Origin: Arthrobacter sp. MSA 4-2
GTDB taxonomy: Bacteria; Actinomycetota; Actinomycetes; Actinomycetales; Micrococcaceae
Direction: 5' to 3'
Assembly: GCF_016405885.1 (NCBI RefSeq)
Contig: NZ_JAEKGC010000019.1
Location: forward strand, 1 to 32,409
DNA: 32,409 nt
Shown here: positions 9,501 to 16,962 of the stretch, one piece after another
Numbering within the stretch: position 1 is the stretch's first letter
Layout: every line of letters starts with the position of its first letter
The notes under the pieces: generated by a model
The model's input: only the letters and a program-made list of their open reading frames with translations
Database searches by the model: none
What the model was told of the DNA's origin: nothing
Made by a program: the position numbers and the translations under genes

Positions 9501-9888
9501 CGGTCCCGCACGGGACCTCGCGGACGACCTCCTGCGCGAGGTCTTCGCCGATGTCGCCGATGTTGCCGTGCCCTTCGCACTCGCCCCTCCTCAAGAGGAG
9601 GTCGATATCGACATCACTCCGCACGTTGGCACCTATGCGCGCGAGTCGGTGCGGGTGGAGGTGTTCGCCGGGGATGACGGTCCCCGGTTGAGGACCACAG
9701 TCCTCGGTCCCCTTGCCGCTCTCACGCCCGACCCGACCGAGGAGTTCGCCCTTGTCCCTGTTACGACAGACCTGTTCGTCATGCGTGCTCCTGAGAGCGA
9801 GACCTGGACGCCGGTGACCTTCTACTCCCTTCCCACCGGGGAGCCTTATGTGCACTTTGGTGCCCGTGCCACGCCGAGAGTGGGCTGA
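6529..9888 (+). CDS. Fused peptidase: S9 prolyl-oligopeptidase-like + S12 beta-lactamase-like
   Basis: A 1119-residue protein with two complete hydrolases. Residues about 1-390 form a propeller with WSPDG-type PD40 repeats. Residues about 395-655 are an S9 alpha/beta-hydrolase with nucleophile Ser512 in GYSYGGY, Asp593 in HGTDDE and His625 in GGGHAF. Residues about 660-1119 are an S12 unit with Ser724-x-x-Lys727, Tyr816-x-Asn818 and His964-Asp-Gly966, plus a C-terminal beta tail. All catalytic residues are present in both halves. I chose GTG 6529 because GAGG lies 8 bases upstream and it overlaps the previous stop; upstream in-frame ATG 6442 lies inside the ATPase gene. There is no signal peptide, so it is probably cytoplasmic and acts on imported peptides. 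S9 enzymes remove dipeptides or acylated residues; S12 relatives act on D-residues. Substrate specificity is inferred. Confidence 0.93.
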   Translation: MTRRMRITDLTELSVPEQAVLSPDGEQIVYVLRTCDTDRDQNLRRLWTVGAASGDAHQLTRGTFDTAPAWAPDGRRIAFLRTIEGTTQVWTLSPSGGEPEQLTRLPLGAGTPVWSPDGTKIAFTAWADAFAGPGDDAAVRAAREVGPVVINRLDYKLDGIGLLRTRRRHVHIVDVATGVTRQLTNGDWNAGDPSWSPDGAKLAFPANPGATSDVTLRTAAYVINATDVRARARVAGLDGGTAGPLRWTADGDALLVVGHNGRPIGNASLLKVPLDDGAPVDLSGPLDRNVMSGGVGYPGARVQLTDGGDTALFCARNRGATHLYAVGTHGGTPRLVLGGDGRVVSALSVAGRRAAMVLSTPESFGEIVTVDLDTGEESIRTHHGDTLAGVRLFAREERSFTISDGTTVAAWLVHDPEQSGPRPLLLDIHGGPHNAWNAAADEMHLYQQELVSRGWAVLLVNPRGSDGYGTEFFTGVQANWGEADSADLLEPIDALVAENFADPARLAVTGYSYGGYMTCWLTGRDHRFSAAVAGGVVSDMVSMHGTCEDAHLSSETEMGGPFWDHRTAYERMSPLSRVQDVQTPTLLLHGTDDEVCPVTQAEQWFAALRARGVATQMVLYPGGGHAFIFEGRPSHRLDYSHRLTEWVERYAGDTTRTAPPPLDAAHWQQRLDDLAARHGVVGAQFGILRTDPALPDDRIAVATGVLNVETGAPATPEAVFQIGSISKVWTTTVAMQLVDEGLIGLDDPIVDVLPELKLSDAAANAQVSLRHLLTHTSGIDGDLFTDTGRGDDALKQYVALLADLGQNHPIGATWSYCNSGFSLIGRVIEKITGLTWDAAMRERLFKPLRLDRTGTLPEEALLNSAAVGHTTQPDTAPALAPEWMLPRSLGPAGLITTDVADALSFARMHLSAGAAADGTQVLSAESVAAMAAWETDLPDHHTLGDSWGLGWIRYLWDGHRVLGHDGATIGQGAFLRLLPEQGLAVVLHTNGGPARDLADDLLREVFADVADVAVPFALAPPQEEVDIDITPHVGTYARESVRVEVFAGDDGPRLRTTVLGPLAALTPDPTEEFALVPVTTDLFVMRAPESETWTPVTFYSLPTGEPYVHFGARATPRVG

Positions 9889-9890
9889 CC

Positions 9891-11057
9891 GTGGAGATTG
9901 GGTTCCGCCGGCTGACCGCCGAGGCACTCCCGCTGATCCTTGCCGACATCGAAGAGTTGGTGCGAAGTGAGTCGCCCTCCCTCGACAGGGATGCTGGCAT
10001 CCGCAGCGCCGATGTGGTCGCCCGCATTGGCGAGCTGCGGCTCGGCATCCGACCCGAACGCCTCGGGGCCGGGGCGCACCAGCACCTCCGCTGGCGATTC
10101 GGTAACGGGCCCGGCCGGGTGCTGGTGCTCGGCCACCACGACACCGTCTGGCCTCTCGGATCAATCGAAGCGCACCCGTTCTCGGTGCTTGACCAGATCC
10201 TGCGAGGGCCAGGCTGCTTCGATATGAAGACCGGCGTCGCGATGGCTTTCCACGCTGTGGCGGCGCTTGCGGAAACCGACGGCGTCACCGTGCTGATCAC
10301 TGGCGATGAGGAACTCGGGTCGCTCACCTCCCGCGCCCTGATCGAGGACGAGGCTCGTGGGTGTGATGCCGTGTTCGTGCTCGAGGGATCCGCCGACGGC
10401 GGAGCACTCAAGACCGCGCGCAAAGGTGTCTCGATCTATCAACTGCACGCGATCGGGCTCGCAGCCCATGCGGGTCTCGAGCCGGAGGCGGGCATCAATG
10501 CCGCCGTGGAGCTCGCCCACCAGGTCCTCGCCATTGCAGCTCTCGGTGATGACCGGCTCGGAACCACGGTGACCCCGACGATGCTCGCGGCCGGCACCAC
10601 GACGAACACTGTCCCCGCATTGGGATCGATAGCCGTCGACGTGCGCATGTGGACCGCCGCCGAGCAGCAGCGGGTTGACTCGGACATCCGGGCGCTCGGC
10701 CCCGTCGTCGAAGGATCCCGTATCGAGGTGTCCGGCGGTCCCAATCGTCCGCCCTTGGAAGAGACGGCGTCCGCCGGACTGTTTCACCGAGCCGTAGCGA
10801 TCGCCGATGACCTGGGTCTCCCGGCGCCGCGCCCCGCGGCAGTCGGTGGCGCTTCGGACGGCAACTTCACGGCCGGGCTGGGCGTGCCGACCCTCGACGG
10901 ACTCGGCGCGGTCGGGGGTGGAGCGCATGCCGATCACGAGCACGTCGTGGTCGGTGAAATCTGTGACCGCACCACGTTGCTCGCGGCGCTCATGGCAGAT
11001 GTCCTCTGGGCATCCCATCCCTCAGGCACGGCGTTGGCGACGGAGGTCGCCCCGTGA
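9891..11057 (+). CDS. M20-family metallopeptidase/deacylase (CPG2/ArgE-like), candidate N-acyl-amino-acid desuccinylase
   Basis: A co-catalytic zinc amidohydrolase of 388 residues, normal for M20. Visible metal and catalytic residues are His82 and Asp84 in GHHDT, bridging Asp111 in GCFDMKTG, Glu140-Glu141 in GDEELGS, and the dimerisation-lid His193 in AAHAGLEPEAG. A C-terminal metal-ligand region, GGGAHADHEHV, follows. The pattern is closest to the glutamate carboxypeptidase/N-acyl-amino-acid hydrolase branch. GTG 9891 is 2 bases after the fused-peptidase stop, with only a GAGAG-like upstream element. The gene lies directly before the acyltransferase and racemase genes. The best-supported role is therefore removal of the acyl (probably succinyl) group from the L-product of the racemase. 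Direct carboxypeptidase activity on imported peptides is the alternative. Confidence 0.9.
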   Translation: MEIGFRRLTAEALPLILADIEELVRSESPSLDRDAGIRSADVVARIGELRLGIRPERLGAGAHQHLRWRFGNGPGRVLVLGHHDTVWPLGSIEAHPFSVLDQILRGPGCFDMKTGVAMAFHAVAALAETDGVTVLITGDEELGSLTSRALIEDEARGCDAVFVLEGSADGGALKTARKGVSIYQLHAIGLAAHAGLEPEAGINAAVELAHQVLAIAALGDDRLGTTVTPTMLAAGTTTNTVPALGSIAVDVRMWTAAEQQRVDSDIRALGPVVEGSRIEVSGGPNRPPLEETASAGLFHRAVAIADDLGLPAPRPAAVGGASDGNFTAGLGVPTLDGLGAVGGGAHADHEHVVVGEICDRTTLLAALMADVLWASHPSGTALATEVAP

Positions 11058-11944
11058 TTGAGACCGAGAACGCCGTCGCGGCTGCAGCCCGTGCTGCTGT
11101 CAGATCTGCGACCGACGCGGGGGTGACAGTGCGCGAGCTTACCGACCGGGGTGACCTGAACGCCGTCGTGTCGCTGTTCAGCGAGGTGTGGGGGCGCGCG
11201 AGTAATCCGCCCGTGACCGTTGAGCTGCTCAGAGCGTTCGCGAAGGCCGGGAACTACATCGGCGGGGCATATGACGGTGGTGTGCTCCTCGGTGCGTCCG
11301 TAGCGTTCTCGGCTGCTGAGCGCTCCGTGCTGCATAGCCATATCGCGGGCGTTTCCGGCGCTTCGCGTGGTCGCAGCGTCGGGTTTGCCCTTAAGCTTCA
11401 CCAGCGTGCGTGGGCAATCTCTCGCCGGTTCTCGGAGATCGCCTGGACGTTCGATCCGCTGGTCAGCCGGAACGCCTACTTCAACATGGTCAAGCTCGCG
11501 GCAGAGCCGGTGGAGTACCTGCCGGACTTTTACGGCGACATGCGGGACGGCATCAACGGTGCTGATGCCTCTGACCGCCTGCTCGTGCGCTGGGTGCTGG
11601 ATGCCCCGCAGGTGATCGCGGCGATCTCCGGAAGAGCAGTACGCGGTGATGCCGGACTGGAGCGCCTCCACGGTGCAGTAGAGGTGCTCGGCGTGTCGTC
11701 GTCGGGCCACCCGGTCCCAGGTGAGGGCCACGGCCCGGTATCGCTTGTCGCGGTGCCTCCCGACATCCAGACCCTGCGGGCCACCGACCCGCCGCTCGCG
11801 ACTCAGTGGCGCAGTGCCGTGCGTGACGCGCTCGGCGGACTCATGGCCGCCGGGCACCGGGTCAGCGACTTTGATCGCGCCGGTTGGTACATCCTCCGTC
11901 ACCCCGACCCAGACATGACATCCCCCGAAAGGACTCCATCGTGA
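11054..11944 (+). CDS. COG3375-type GNAT acyltransferase, candidate D-amino-acid N-succinyltransferase
   Basis: A 296-residue predicted GNAT-fold protein of the COG3375 type. The N-terminal part (RELTDRGDLNAVVSLFSEVWG) and the central block with SRGRSVGFALKLHQR, WTFDPLVSRNAYFN and KLAAEPVEYLPDFYG are characteristic. The RGRSVG stretch is the likely acyl-CoA pyrophosphate loop. Homologues are repeatedly found beside enolase-superfamily N-acylamino-acid racemases. In the Geobacillus kaustophilus operon such a protein transfers succinyl from succinyl-CoA to D-amino acids. The same order here (M20 deacylase, GNAT, racemase) supports that assignment by context. GTG 11054 overlaps the previous TGA, and the stop overlaps the racemase GTG, so all three are coupled. 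The acyl donor and acceptor are inferred. Confidence 0.85.
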   Translation: MIETENAVAAAARAAVRSATDAGVTVRELTDRGDLNAVVSLFSEVWGRASNPPVTVELLRAFAKAGNYIGGAYDGGVLLGASVAFSAAERSVLHSHIAGVSGASRGRSVGFALKLHQRAWAISRRFSEIAWTFDPLVSRNAYFNMVKLAAEPVEYLPDFYGDMRDGINGADASDRLLVRWVLDAPQVIAAISGRAVRGDAGLERLHGAVEVLGVSSSGHPVPGEGHGPVSLVAVPPDIQTLRATDPPLATQWRSAVRDALGGLMAAGHRVSDFDRAGWYILRHPDPDMTSPERTPS

Positions 11945-13044
11945 AAATCACTGGCGTGGAACTACGGCATATCGCCATGCCCCTGGTAGCGCCGTTCCGA
12001 ACGTCGTTCGGCACTGCAACCTCGCGCGAAGCGCTGCTCCTTCGCGTAGTCACCGACGAAAGCGAGGGTTGGGGCGAGTGTGTCGCGATGGCCCAACCGC
12101 TGTACTCCTCCGAGTACGTCGACGGTGCCGCCGACGCGCTGAGGCGATTCCTCATTCCGATGATCCTGAACCAACCGGAGGTCGACGGCCCCGGCGTCGT
12201 CGAGGCGCTCGCTCCGGTTCAGGGCCACCGGATGGCCAAGGCGGCGCTGGAGATGGGGGTGCTCGATGCCGAACTGCGAGCCGCCGGCCGGCCCTTCGCC
12301 CGGGAGCTGGGCGCCACCCGCGACCGGGTTCCGTGTGGTGTATCCGTGGGCATTATGGACTCCATCCCGGCCCTGCTCGACGCCGTGGAGGACTACCTCG
12401 GTCAGGGCTACCAGCGCATCAAGCTCAAGATTGAGCCGGGGTGGGACATTCTGCCGGTGCAGGCGGTGCGTGAGCGGTTCGGCGACGTGATGCTCCAGGT
12501 CGACGCCAATACCGCGTACACGCTTGCGGACGCGCGCCATCTGGCCAAGCTGGACCCGTTCGATCTGCTGCTGATCGAACAGCCTTTCGACGAGCTTGAC
12601 ATCGTGGGTCACGCCGATCTCGCCCGGCTGATCTCCACCCCCGTATGCCTCGACGAGTCGATCACCTCAGCGCAGACGGCTGCCGCCGCGCTGCGTCTTG
12701 GGGCCTGCTCGATCATCAACATCAAGCCGGGACGGGTTGGCGGGTACCTTGAAGCCCGGAAGATTCACGACCTGTGCGTTGCAAACGGCGTGCCCGTCTG
12801 GTGTGGAGGGATGCTCGAAACCGGTCTTGGACGAGCAGCCAATATTGCGCTCGCGGCGCTTCCGGGTTTCGTTCTGCCCGGTGACATATCGGGATCCAAC
12901 CGCTTCTACTCGACGGACATCACGGCCCCATTCATCCTTGACGACGGGTATCTGCGGGTACCCACCGGCCACGGGCTCGGGGTGGAGCCGATTGCTGACG
13001 AACTCAACGCGGTCACCGTGGCAACAGAGTGGGTGTCGGCCTAG
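11941..13044 (+). CDS. N-acyl(succinyl)amino-acid racemase, enolase superfamily (MenC-like)
   Basis: A 367-residue muconate-lactonising-type enolase-superfamily enzyme that closely follows the actinobacterial N-acylamino-acid racemases (start VKITGVELRHIAMPLVAPFR). The catalytic set is complete: Lys161-x-Lys163 in IKLKIEPG, metal ligands Asp188, Glu213 and Asp238, and opposing Lys262 in NIKPGRVGG. Two lysines on opposite faces allow proton abstraction from either enantiomer, giving 1,1-proton-transfer racemisation of N-acylamino acids; many relatives also have o-succinylbenzoate synthase activity. I chose GTG 11941 because GAAAGGA lies upstream and it overlaps the previous stop; an upstream in-frame ATG at 11884 lies deep inside the acyltransferase gene. 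No other menaquinone genes are nearby, so racemisation is favoured over MenC function. Confidence 0.93.
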   Translation: MKITGVELRHIAMPLVAPFRTSFGTATSREALLLRVVTDESEGWGECVAMAQPLYSSEYVDGAADALRRFLIPMILNQPEVDGPGVVEALAPVQGHRMAKAALEMGVLDAELRAAGRPFARELGATRDRVPCGVSVGIMDSIPALLDAVEDYLGQGYQRIKLKIEPGWDILPVQAVRERFGDVMLQVDANTAYTLADARHLAKLDPFDLLLIEQPFDELDIVGHADLARLISTPVCLDESITSAQTAAAALRLGACSIINIKPGRVGGYLEARKIHDLCVANGVPVWCGGMLETGLGRAANIALAALPGFVLPGDISGSNRFYSTDITAPFILDDGYLRVPTGHGLGVEPIADELNAVTVATEWVSA

Positions 13045-13053
13045 ACTTCCCGA

Positions 13054-14718
13054 ATGACAATGCGACTTCATGCAAGCCTGGGTAGGGTGCTCGATGACTT
13101 GGGTGGGACGCTCCTGATGCCGGCGTACGGTGAGATTGACGCCGCGCGCGAAGTCGGCGGAATCATCATCCACGACGCCCTCGATGAGACGTACCTTCCT
13201 CCCCGTGCGCTCGTGCTCGGTGTCGGAGTCGCCGACCCCCAGGAAATCATCGATTTGCTCGGTGAACTGCGATCCGCAGGCGCGGCCGGCCTGATCCTGC
13301 GTGCTCCTCTTCCCGTTGATGCGGCGGTCAGGCAGGCAGTTGTGCGATCTGGAGTTCCACTCCTGACGCTTACCCCCGGCGCTTCCTGGGATCAGCTGGC
13401 GGCAATGCTCAGATCGATACTCGCGGAGGGCGACGTCGGGGTGTCGAACCACGAGTCGGTCGGAGGGATCCCAGCAGGAGACCTGTTCGCGCTCGCGAAC
13501 GCCATCGCGGCGCTTGTCAACGCACCGATCACCATTGAGGATCGGAATTCTCAGTTGGTGGCGTTCTCGGGCGGCCAGCATGAAACGGACCAGGGCAGAA
13601 TCGAGACGGTCCTTGGGCGGCACGTTCCTGAGCGGTACATCAAGGTCCTTACCGAGCGTGGAGTATTTCGAGACCTCTACAACAGCACTTCGCCGGTACT
13701 CGTCGATTCTGTGCCCACGGAAGATGGGAGCGCATCGATGCCTCGAACCGCTGTCGCCGTCCGTGCGGGCGACGAAATTCTGGGCTCGATCTGGGCGGCG
13801 ACGCCACAGCAGATGAACGTCGACCACCTTGAGAGCCTTAAGGACGCCGCTAAGGTGGTCGCCCTCCACTTGCTCCGTCTGCGCGCCGCTGCTGACGTGG
13901 ACAGGAAATTACGTGTCGACTTGGTCAGCACAGCACTCGAGGGCGGATCAGATGCACGAGAAGCCCTCTACCGTCTCGGGCTGGCGGACGAGCCGGTACT
14001 CGTGCTGGCGCTTTCCCTCAAGGACAATATCGGAACGGCTACCCCCCAGATGTCGGCCGCGCTGACGGGCGAGAGTCAACGGCTCAGCAGCGCGTTCGCC
14101 ATGCATCTCAGCGCCGCACTTCCAAGCGCATCTTCTGCGCTGCTCGGCCGGGTCTGTTATGGACTCCTCCCCGCCCCTGGAACGGCCGCTGAAAGCGAGA
14201 GGCGGGCCGAACGCATTGCGGCTAATTTTCTCGAGCGGCTCGGCGGCCGCTTCAATGCTGCAGTCGGGATCGGCACGGTGGTCGACATTTCCCACATCAG
14301 CCACGCAAGGATGTCCGCTGACCGTGCACTCCGAGTGGTGAGGCACGGGCGAATCGGAACGAATGTTGCCCGGCTGGCAGACGTTCAGATGGACGCGCTC
14401 ATCCTCGAATTACGCGACCTTCTCATCGCGAGGGGAGACCAACCGAGCGGCCCTCTCGCTCGACTGATCGGACATGAAGGCGGCCACGACGGAGTTCTCC
14501 TGCGTACCCTGCAATCCTGGCTTGACGCGTTTGGGGATGTCGCTGCCGCAGCGGATTCAATGTCGGTGCACCCGAACACCTTCAGGTATCGGCTCAAGAG
14601 GGCCGTGGACCTAAGCGGAATCGACCTTACCGATGGCAACGCCCGATTCCTCGCCATGCTGGAGTTGCGAGTTCTGCTCCGCGATGAGGGGCACACGCCG
14701 CCGGTGCCGCGTCGGTAA
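13054..14718 (+). CDS. PucR-family transcriptional regulator
   Basis: A 554-residue regulator with an N-terminal PucR-type sensory domain (about 1-125), a middle region, a CdaR GGDEF-like domain (about 290-400) and a C-terminal PucR helix-turn-helix (about 490-548). The recognition region is readable as ADSMSVHPNTFRYRLKRA. ATG 13054 is only 9 bases after the racemase stop on the same strand, though no strong ribosome-binding site is visible. It is therefore probably co-transcribed and the likely local regulator of the D-amino-acid/peptide operon. PucR/CdaR proteins usually sense small nitrogenous or carboxylated metabolites. An N-acyl amino acid or D-amino acid ligand is my inference. Downstream genes are convergent. 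Confidence 0.9.
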   Translation: MTMRLHASLGRVLDDLGGTLLMPAYGEIDAAREVGGIIIHDALDETYLPPRALVLGVGVADPQEIIDLLGELRSAGAAGLILRAPLPVDAAVRQAVVRSGVPLLTLTPGASWDQLAAMLRSILAEGDVGVSNHESVGGIPAGDLFALANAIAALVNAPITIEDRNSQLVAFSGGQHETDQGRIETVLGRHVPERYIKVLTERGVFRDLYNSTSPVLVDSVPTEDGSASMPRTAVAVRAGDEILGSIWAATPQQMNVDHLESLKDAAKVVALHLLRLRAAADVDRKLRVDLVSTALEGGSDAREALYRLGLADEPVLVLALSLKDNIGTATPQMSAALTGESQRLSSAFAMHLSAALPSASSALLGRVCYGLLPAPGTAAESERRAERIAANFLERLGGRFNAAVGIGTVVDISHISHARMSADRALRVVRHGRIGTNVARLADVQMDALILELRDLLIARGDQPSGPLARLIGHEGGHDGVLLRTLQSWLDAFGDVAAAADSMSVHPNTFRYRLKRAVDLSGIDLTDGNARFLAMLELRVLLRDEGHTPPVPRR

Positions 14719-14912
14719 CGAAGACCCGGTTGTGGCACGAAGGCAACCCCTGCTGTCATCTCCCGGGGGCCCCTTGCTTTCGACGTGTACCCATCCGAGG
14801 AATTCCCGATTGAGTATCAGCTACTTGCCCAGAGTGCTGTGCCGCCGGTGGGGTCAATGGGACCGGGTAACGGATAAAGGCAATTCAGTGCCGCGGCCTC
14901 GCGTTTCAGGAT

Positions 14913-15818
14913 TCAGGCGCCAGCGGGGGCCAGCACGATGTCGAAGCGTGTCCGAGACCAGGGCTTTCCGCCCAGGTTCCGTCCGTTGGGGGTGGGGGTT
15001 CCTGTGGGTTGTTTGATGAAGTCTTTGATAAGGGAATCCTTGACTCCGAAGACAGAATCGCCGATGTCGAGCTGCTCGTCGCCGCGGACGAAGATGTGGG
15101 TGACGAGCGGACGCCGCTGAGGTGCGGTGACCATGAAGTGGAGGTGTGCCGCACGGACGGGGGACCGGCCCGTGCGCTCGAGCATTCTGCCTACCGGGCC
15201 GTCGAAGGGGATGGGGTAGGGAACCGGGGTCAGCCCCCAGAACGCGTAGCGGCCCTGCTCATCGGCATGGAGGTGGGCGCGGCCGGAGGTCCGGTCGTCG
15301 CCGTACTGGACGTCATAAAGGCCGTCCTCGTCGGCCTCCCAGACCTCAAGGCGCGCGCCTGGGATGGGGGCGCCGTCGGTGCCGGTGACGGTGCCCTCGA
15401 TCCAGCACGGCTCACCGGGGGCGCCGGCGGCAATGTCTCCGCCGATCTCGATCTCGGGGGAGTCCTCAAGGAAGAAGGGGCCGAACACGGTGGCTTCGGT
15501 GGCCGTCGAGTGTGCCTTATTGTTGACGGCGACGGTCTGCATCGAGGCGCCAAGGACGTCGGAGAGCAGGACGAATTCCTGCCGCTTGGCGTCGGTGATG
15601 TAACCGACGGCGGTGAGAAACTCGATGCCGGCCTTCCATTCGTCCTCGGTGAGGCGCACTTCGCGGATGAACGAATGGACGTGCCGTGTCAGGGACTGCA
15701 TCAGCTCCCTGAGGCGGCCGTCCGCGGTGGCGTCGAAGGACGCGGCCACGGTGCGGACGAGTTCTTCCTCGACGGCCTGCTGCTGGGGCGAAATGCTGTG
15801 GGGCGGGTGTTCGGGCAT
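14913..15818 (-). CDS. Hydroxyquinol 1,2-dioxygenase (intradiol)
   Basis: A 301-residue intradiol ring-cleavage dioxygenase. The N-terminal helical dimerisation domain covers about 15-100. The beta-sandwich that follows carries the four non-haem Fe(III) ligands Tyr168 (DGLYD), Tyr201 (PYPIP), His225 and His227 (AAHLHF). The VFGPFF and DGPVGRMLE blocks and the acidic, charge-rich surface fit the hydroxyquinol subfamily better than catechol or protocatechuate enzymes. It opens 1,2,4-trihydroxybenzene to maleylacetate, the substrate of the enzyme encoded just upstream. A clear GAGGAG precedes ATG 15818, and 36 bases separate it from the reductase stop, so the two form an operon transcribed leftward. 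Confidence 0.93.
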   Translation of the reverse strand: MPEHPPHSISPQQQAVEEELVRTVAASFDATADGRLRELMQSLTRHVHSFIREVRLTEDEWKAGIEFLTAVGYITDAKRQEFVLLSDVLGASMQTVAVNNKAHSTATEATVFGPFFLEDSPEIEIGGDIAAGAPGEPCWIEGTVTGTDGAPIPGARLEVWEADEDGLYDVQYGDDRTSGRAHLHADEQGRYAFWGLTPVPYPIPFDGPVGRMLERTGRSPVRAAHLHFMVTAPQRRPLVTHIFVRGDEQLDIGDSVFGVKDSLIKDFIKQPTGTPTPNGRNLGGKPWSRTRFDIVLAPAGA

Positions 15819-15854
15819 GGGGTTTCTCCTCGGGTGGCGGGGCGGGAAGGTGGC

Positions 15855-16919
15855 TCAGGCGCCGGGGATAGTGCCCGAGAGTGCTGAGGCGAGCAGTTCC
15901 CTCAGGTTTTCCGCGGTCACCGGGCGGGGGTTGGATTCCGGGATCACCGGGAGGATCAGGCGGACCGCCTCGTCGAGATCACCGGCCGTCAGGCCGTAGT
16001 CCTTGAGCGCCCGCGGTGCATCCAGCGTTCCGCGCAGGCCGTTGAGGCCCGCCACCGGGTCGTCGGTGCCGAAGGCGGAGGCGATGCGTTCAGCGGCGTC
16101 GGGCGCCGCGGCGGCGTTGAACGCGAGGACGTAGGGAAGGACGACGGCGTGGGTCTGTGCGTGGGGGAGGTTCCACCGGCCGCCAAGCACATGGCAGATC
16201 TTGTGGTGCATTCCGGAGCCGGCGGAGGCAAAGGCGACAGCCGAGAGGTAGCACCCGTACAGGGCCTGCTCCCTCGCCTCGAGCTGTTCCGGGTTTGCGC
16301 GCACCGACGGCAGGCCCCGGACGAGGGCGCGGATCCCTTCGGCGGCCAGCGCCTGGTTGATGGGGTCGGCCCGCGGGGCCCACATCGAGTCCATGCAGTG
16401 GGCCAGGGCGTTGAGCCCCGAGGCGATGCTCAGGGCGGCGGGCAGGGACACGGTGAGCTCCGCGTCGTAGACGATGCTGGCCGGCAGGACACGCTCATCG
16501 ATGCCCGTGGTTTTCCGTGAGGCTTCGGTCAGGCCCCAGACATTGGTGGCCTCCGAGCCAGCGTAGGTCGTCGGAACGGCGACGATGGGCAGCCCGCAGG
16601 TCAGCGCGACGGCCTTCGCCATCCCCGTGGTCGACCCGCCGCCCACGCAGACAAGGAGGTCGATCCCTCCCTCGCGGGCCGCCGCCCGCGCCTTCTCGGC
16701 CTTGTCGAGCGGCACGTGCGGGGCGAGGTCGTCATAGAACCGGGCCACCTCGATCCGGGCCGTCACCTGCTCGGCCGTGGCCCGTCCCTGGGCGGAGGCG
16801 ATCACCATGACCTTCCGCGCCCCAAGGCGCTCCACCTCGGAGGCGAGGTTCTCGGCCGCCTTGCCGGAACCGAAAAGGACCCGCTGGCCCAGCGTCACAT
16901 GGTTAAAGGACAGTCCCAT
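15855..16919 (-). CDS. Maleylacetate reductase (iron-type alcohol dehydrogenase family)
   Basis: This enzyme reduces maleylacetate to 3-oxoadipate with NAD(P)H, the step after hydroxyquinol ring cleavage. It has the Fe-ADH fold, with the dinucleotide-binding segment VCVGGGSTTGMAK, then VPTTYAGSEAT and the MacA-typical block HHKICHVLGGRWNLPHAQTHAVVLPY. The start is uncertain. The frame opens at 16979, but its first codons lie inside a repeat also found at 26135, which argues against that start. ATG 16946 has AGGAG immediately adjacent, GTG 16934 has AGGAG 12 bases away, and ATG 16919 gives the N-terminus expected for the family, 13 residues before VLFGSGK. I list ATG 16919. It is first in the operon with the dioxygenase. 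Confidence 0.9.
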   Translation of the reverse strand: MGLSFNHVTLGQRVLFGSGKAAENLASEVERLGARKVMVIASAQGRATAEQVTARIEVARFYDDLAPHVPLDKAEKARAAAREGGIDLLVCVGGGSTTGMAKAVALTCGLPIVAVPTTYAGSEATNVWGLTEASRKTTGIDERVLPASIVYDAELTVSLPAALSIASGLNALAHCMDSMWAPRADPINQALAAEGIRALVRGLPSVRANPEQLEAREQALYGCYLSAVAFASAGSGMHHKICHVLGGRWNLPHAQTHAVVLPYVLAFNAAAAPDAAERIASAFGTDDPVAGLNGLRGTLDAPRALKDYGLTAGDLDEAVRLILPVIPESNPRPVTAENLRELLASALSGTIPGA

Positions 16920-16962
16920 CTCAGATCTCGTCACAGGATCGATCATCTCCTCTGTTGCTTTT

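Noticed and set aside
10934..11902. Minus-strand open frame opposite the acyltransferase
   Set aside because: It is low in hydrophobic structure and motif-free, and is opposed by three overlapping coupled genes on the plus strand.
11941..13044. Assignment as MenC (o-succinylbenzoate synthase) of menaquinone synthesis
   Set aside because: No men genes are nearby, and the acyltransferase and M20 neighbours together with the close match to actinobacterial N-acylamino-acid racemases favour racemase function. Promiscuous MenC activity remains possible.
12667..13869. Long minus-strand open frame antisense to the racemase and PucR genes
   Set aside because: It is rich in Arg/His/Gly with no recognisable motif, lies opposite two well-supported genes and has the look of a high-GC antisense shadow.
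15009..15887. Gly/Asp-rich plus-strand frame opposite the dioxygenase
   Set aside because: Gly-Asp-Gly runs are the mirror image of the intradiol dioxygenase coding sequence; all four iron ligands are on the minus strand.
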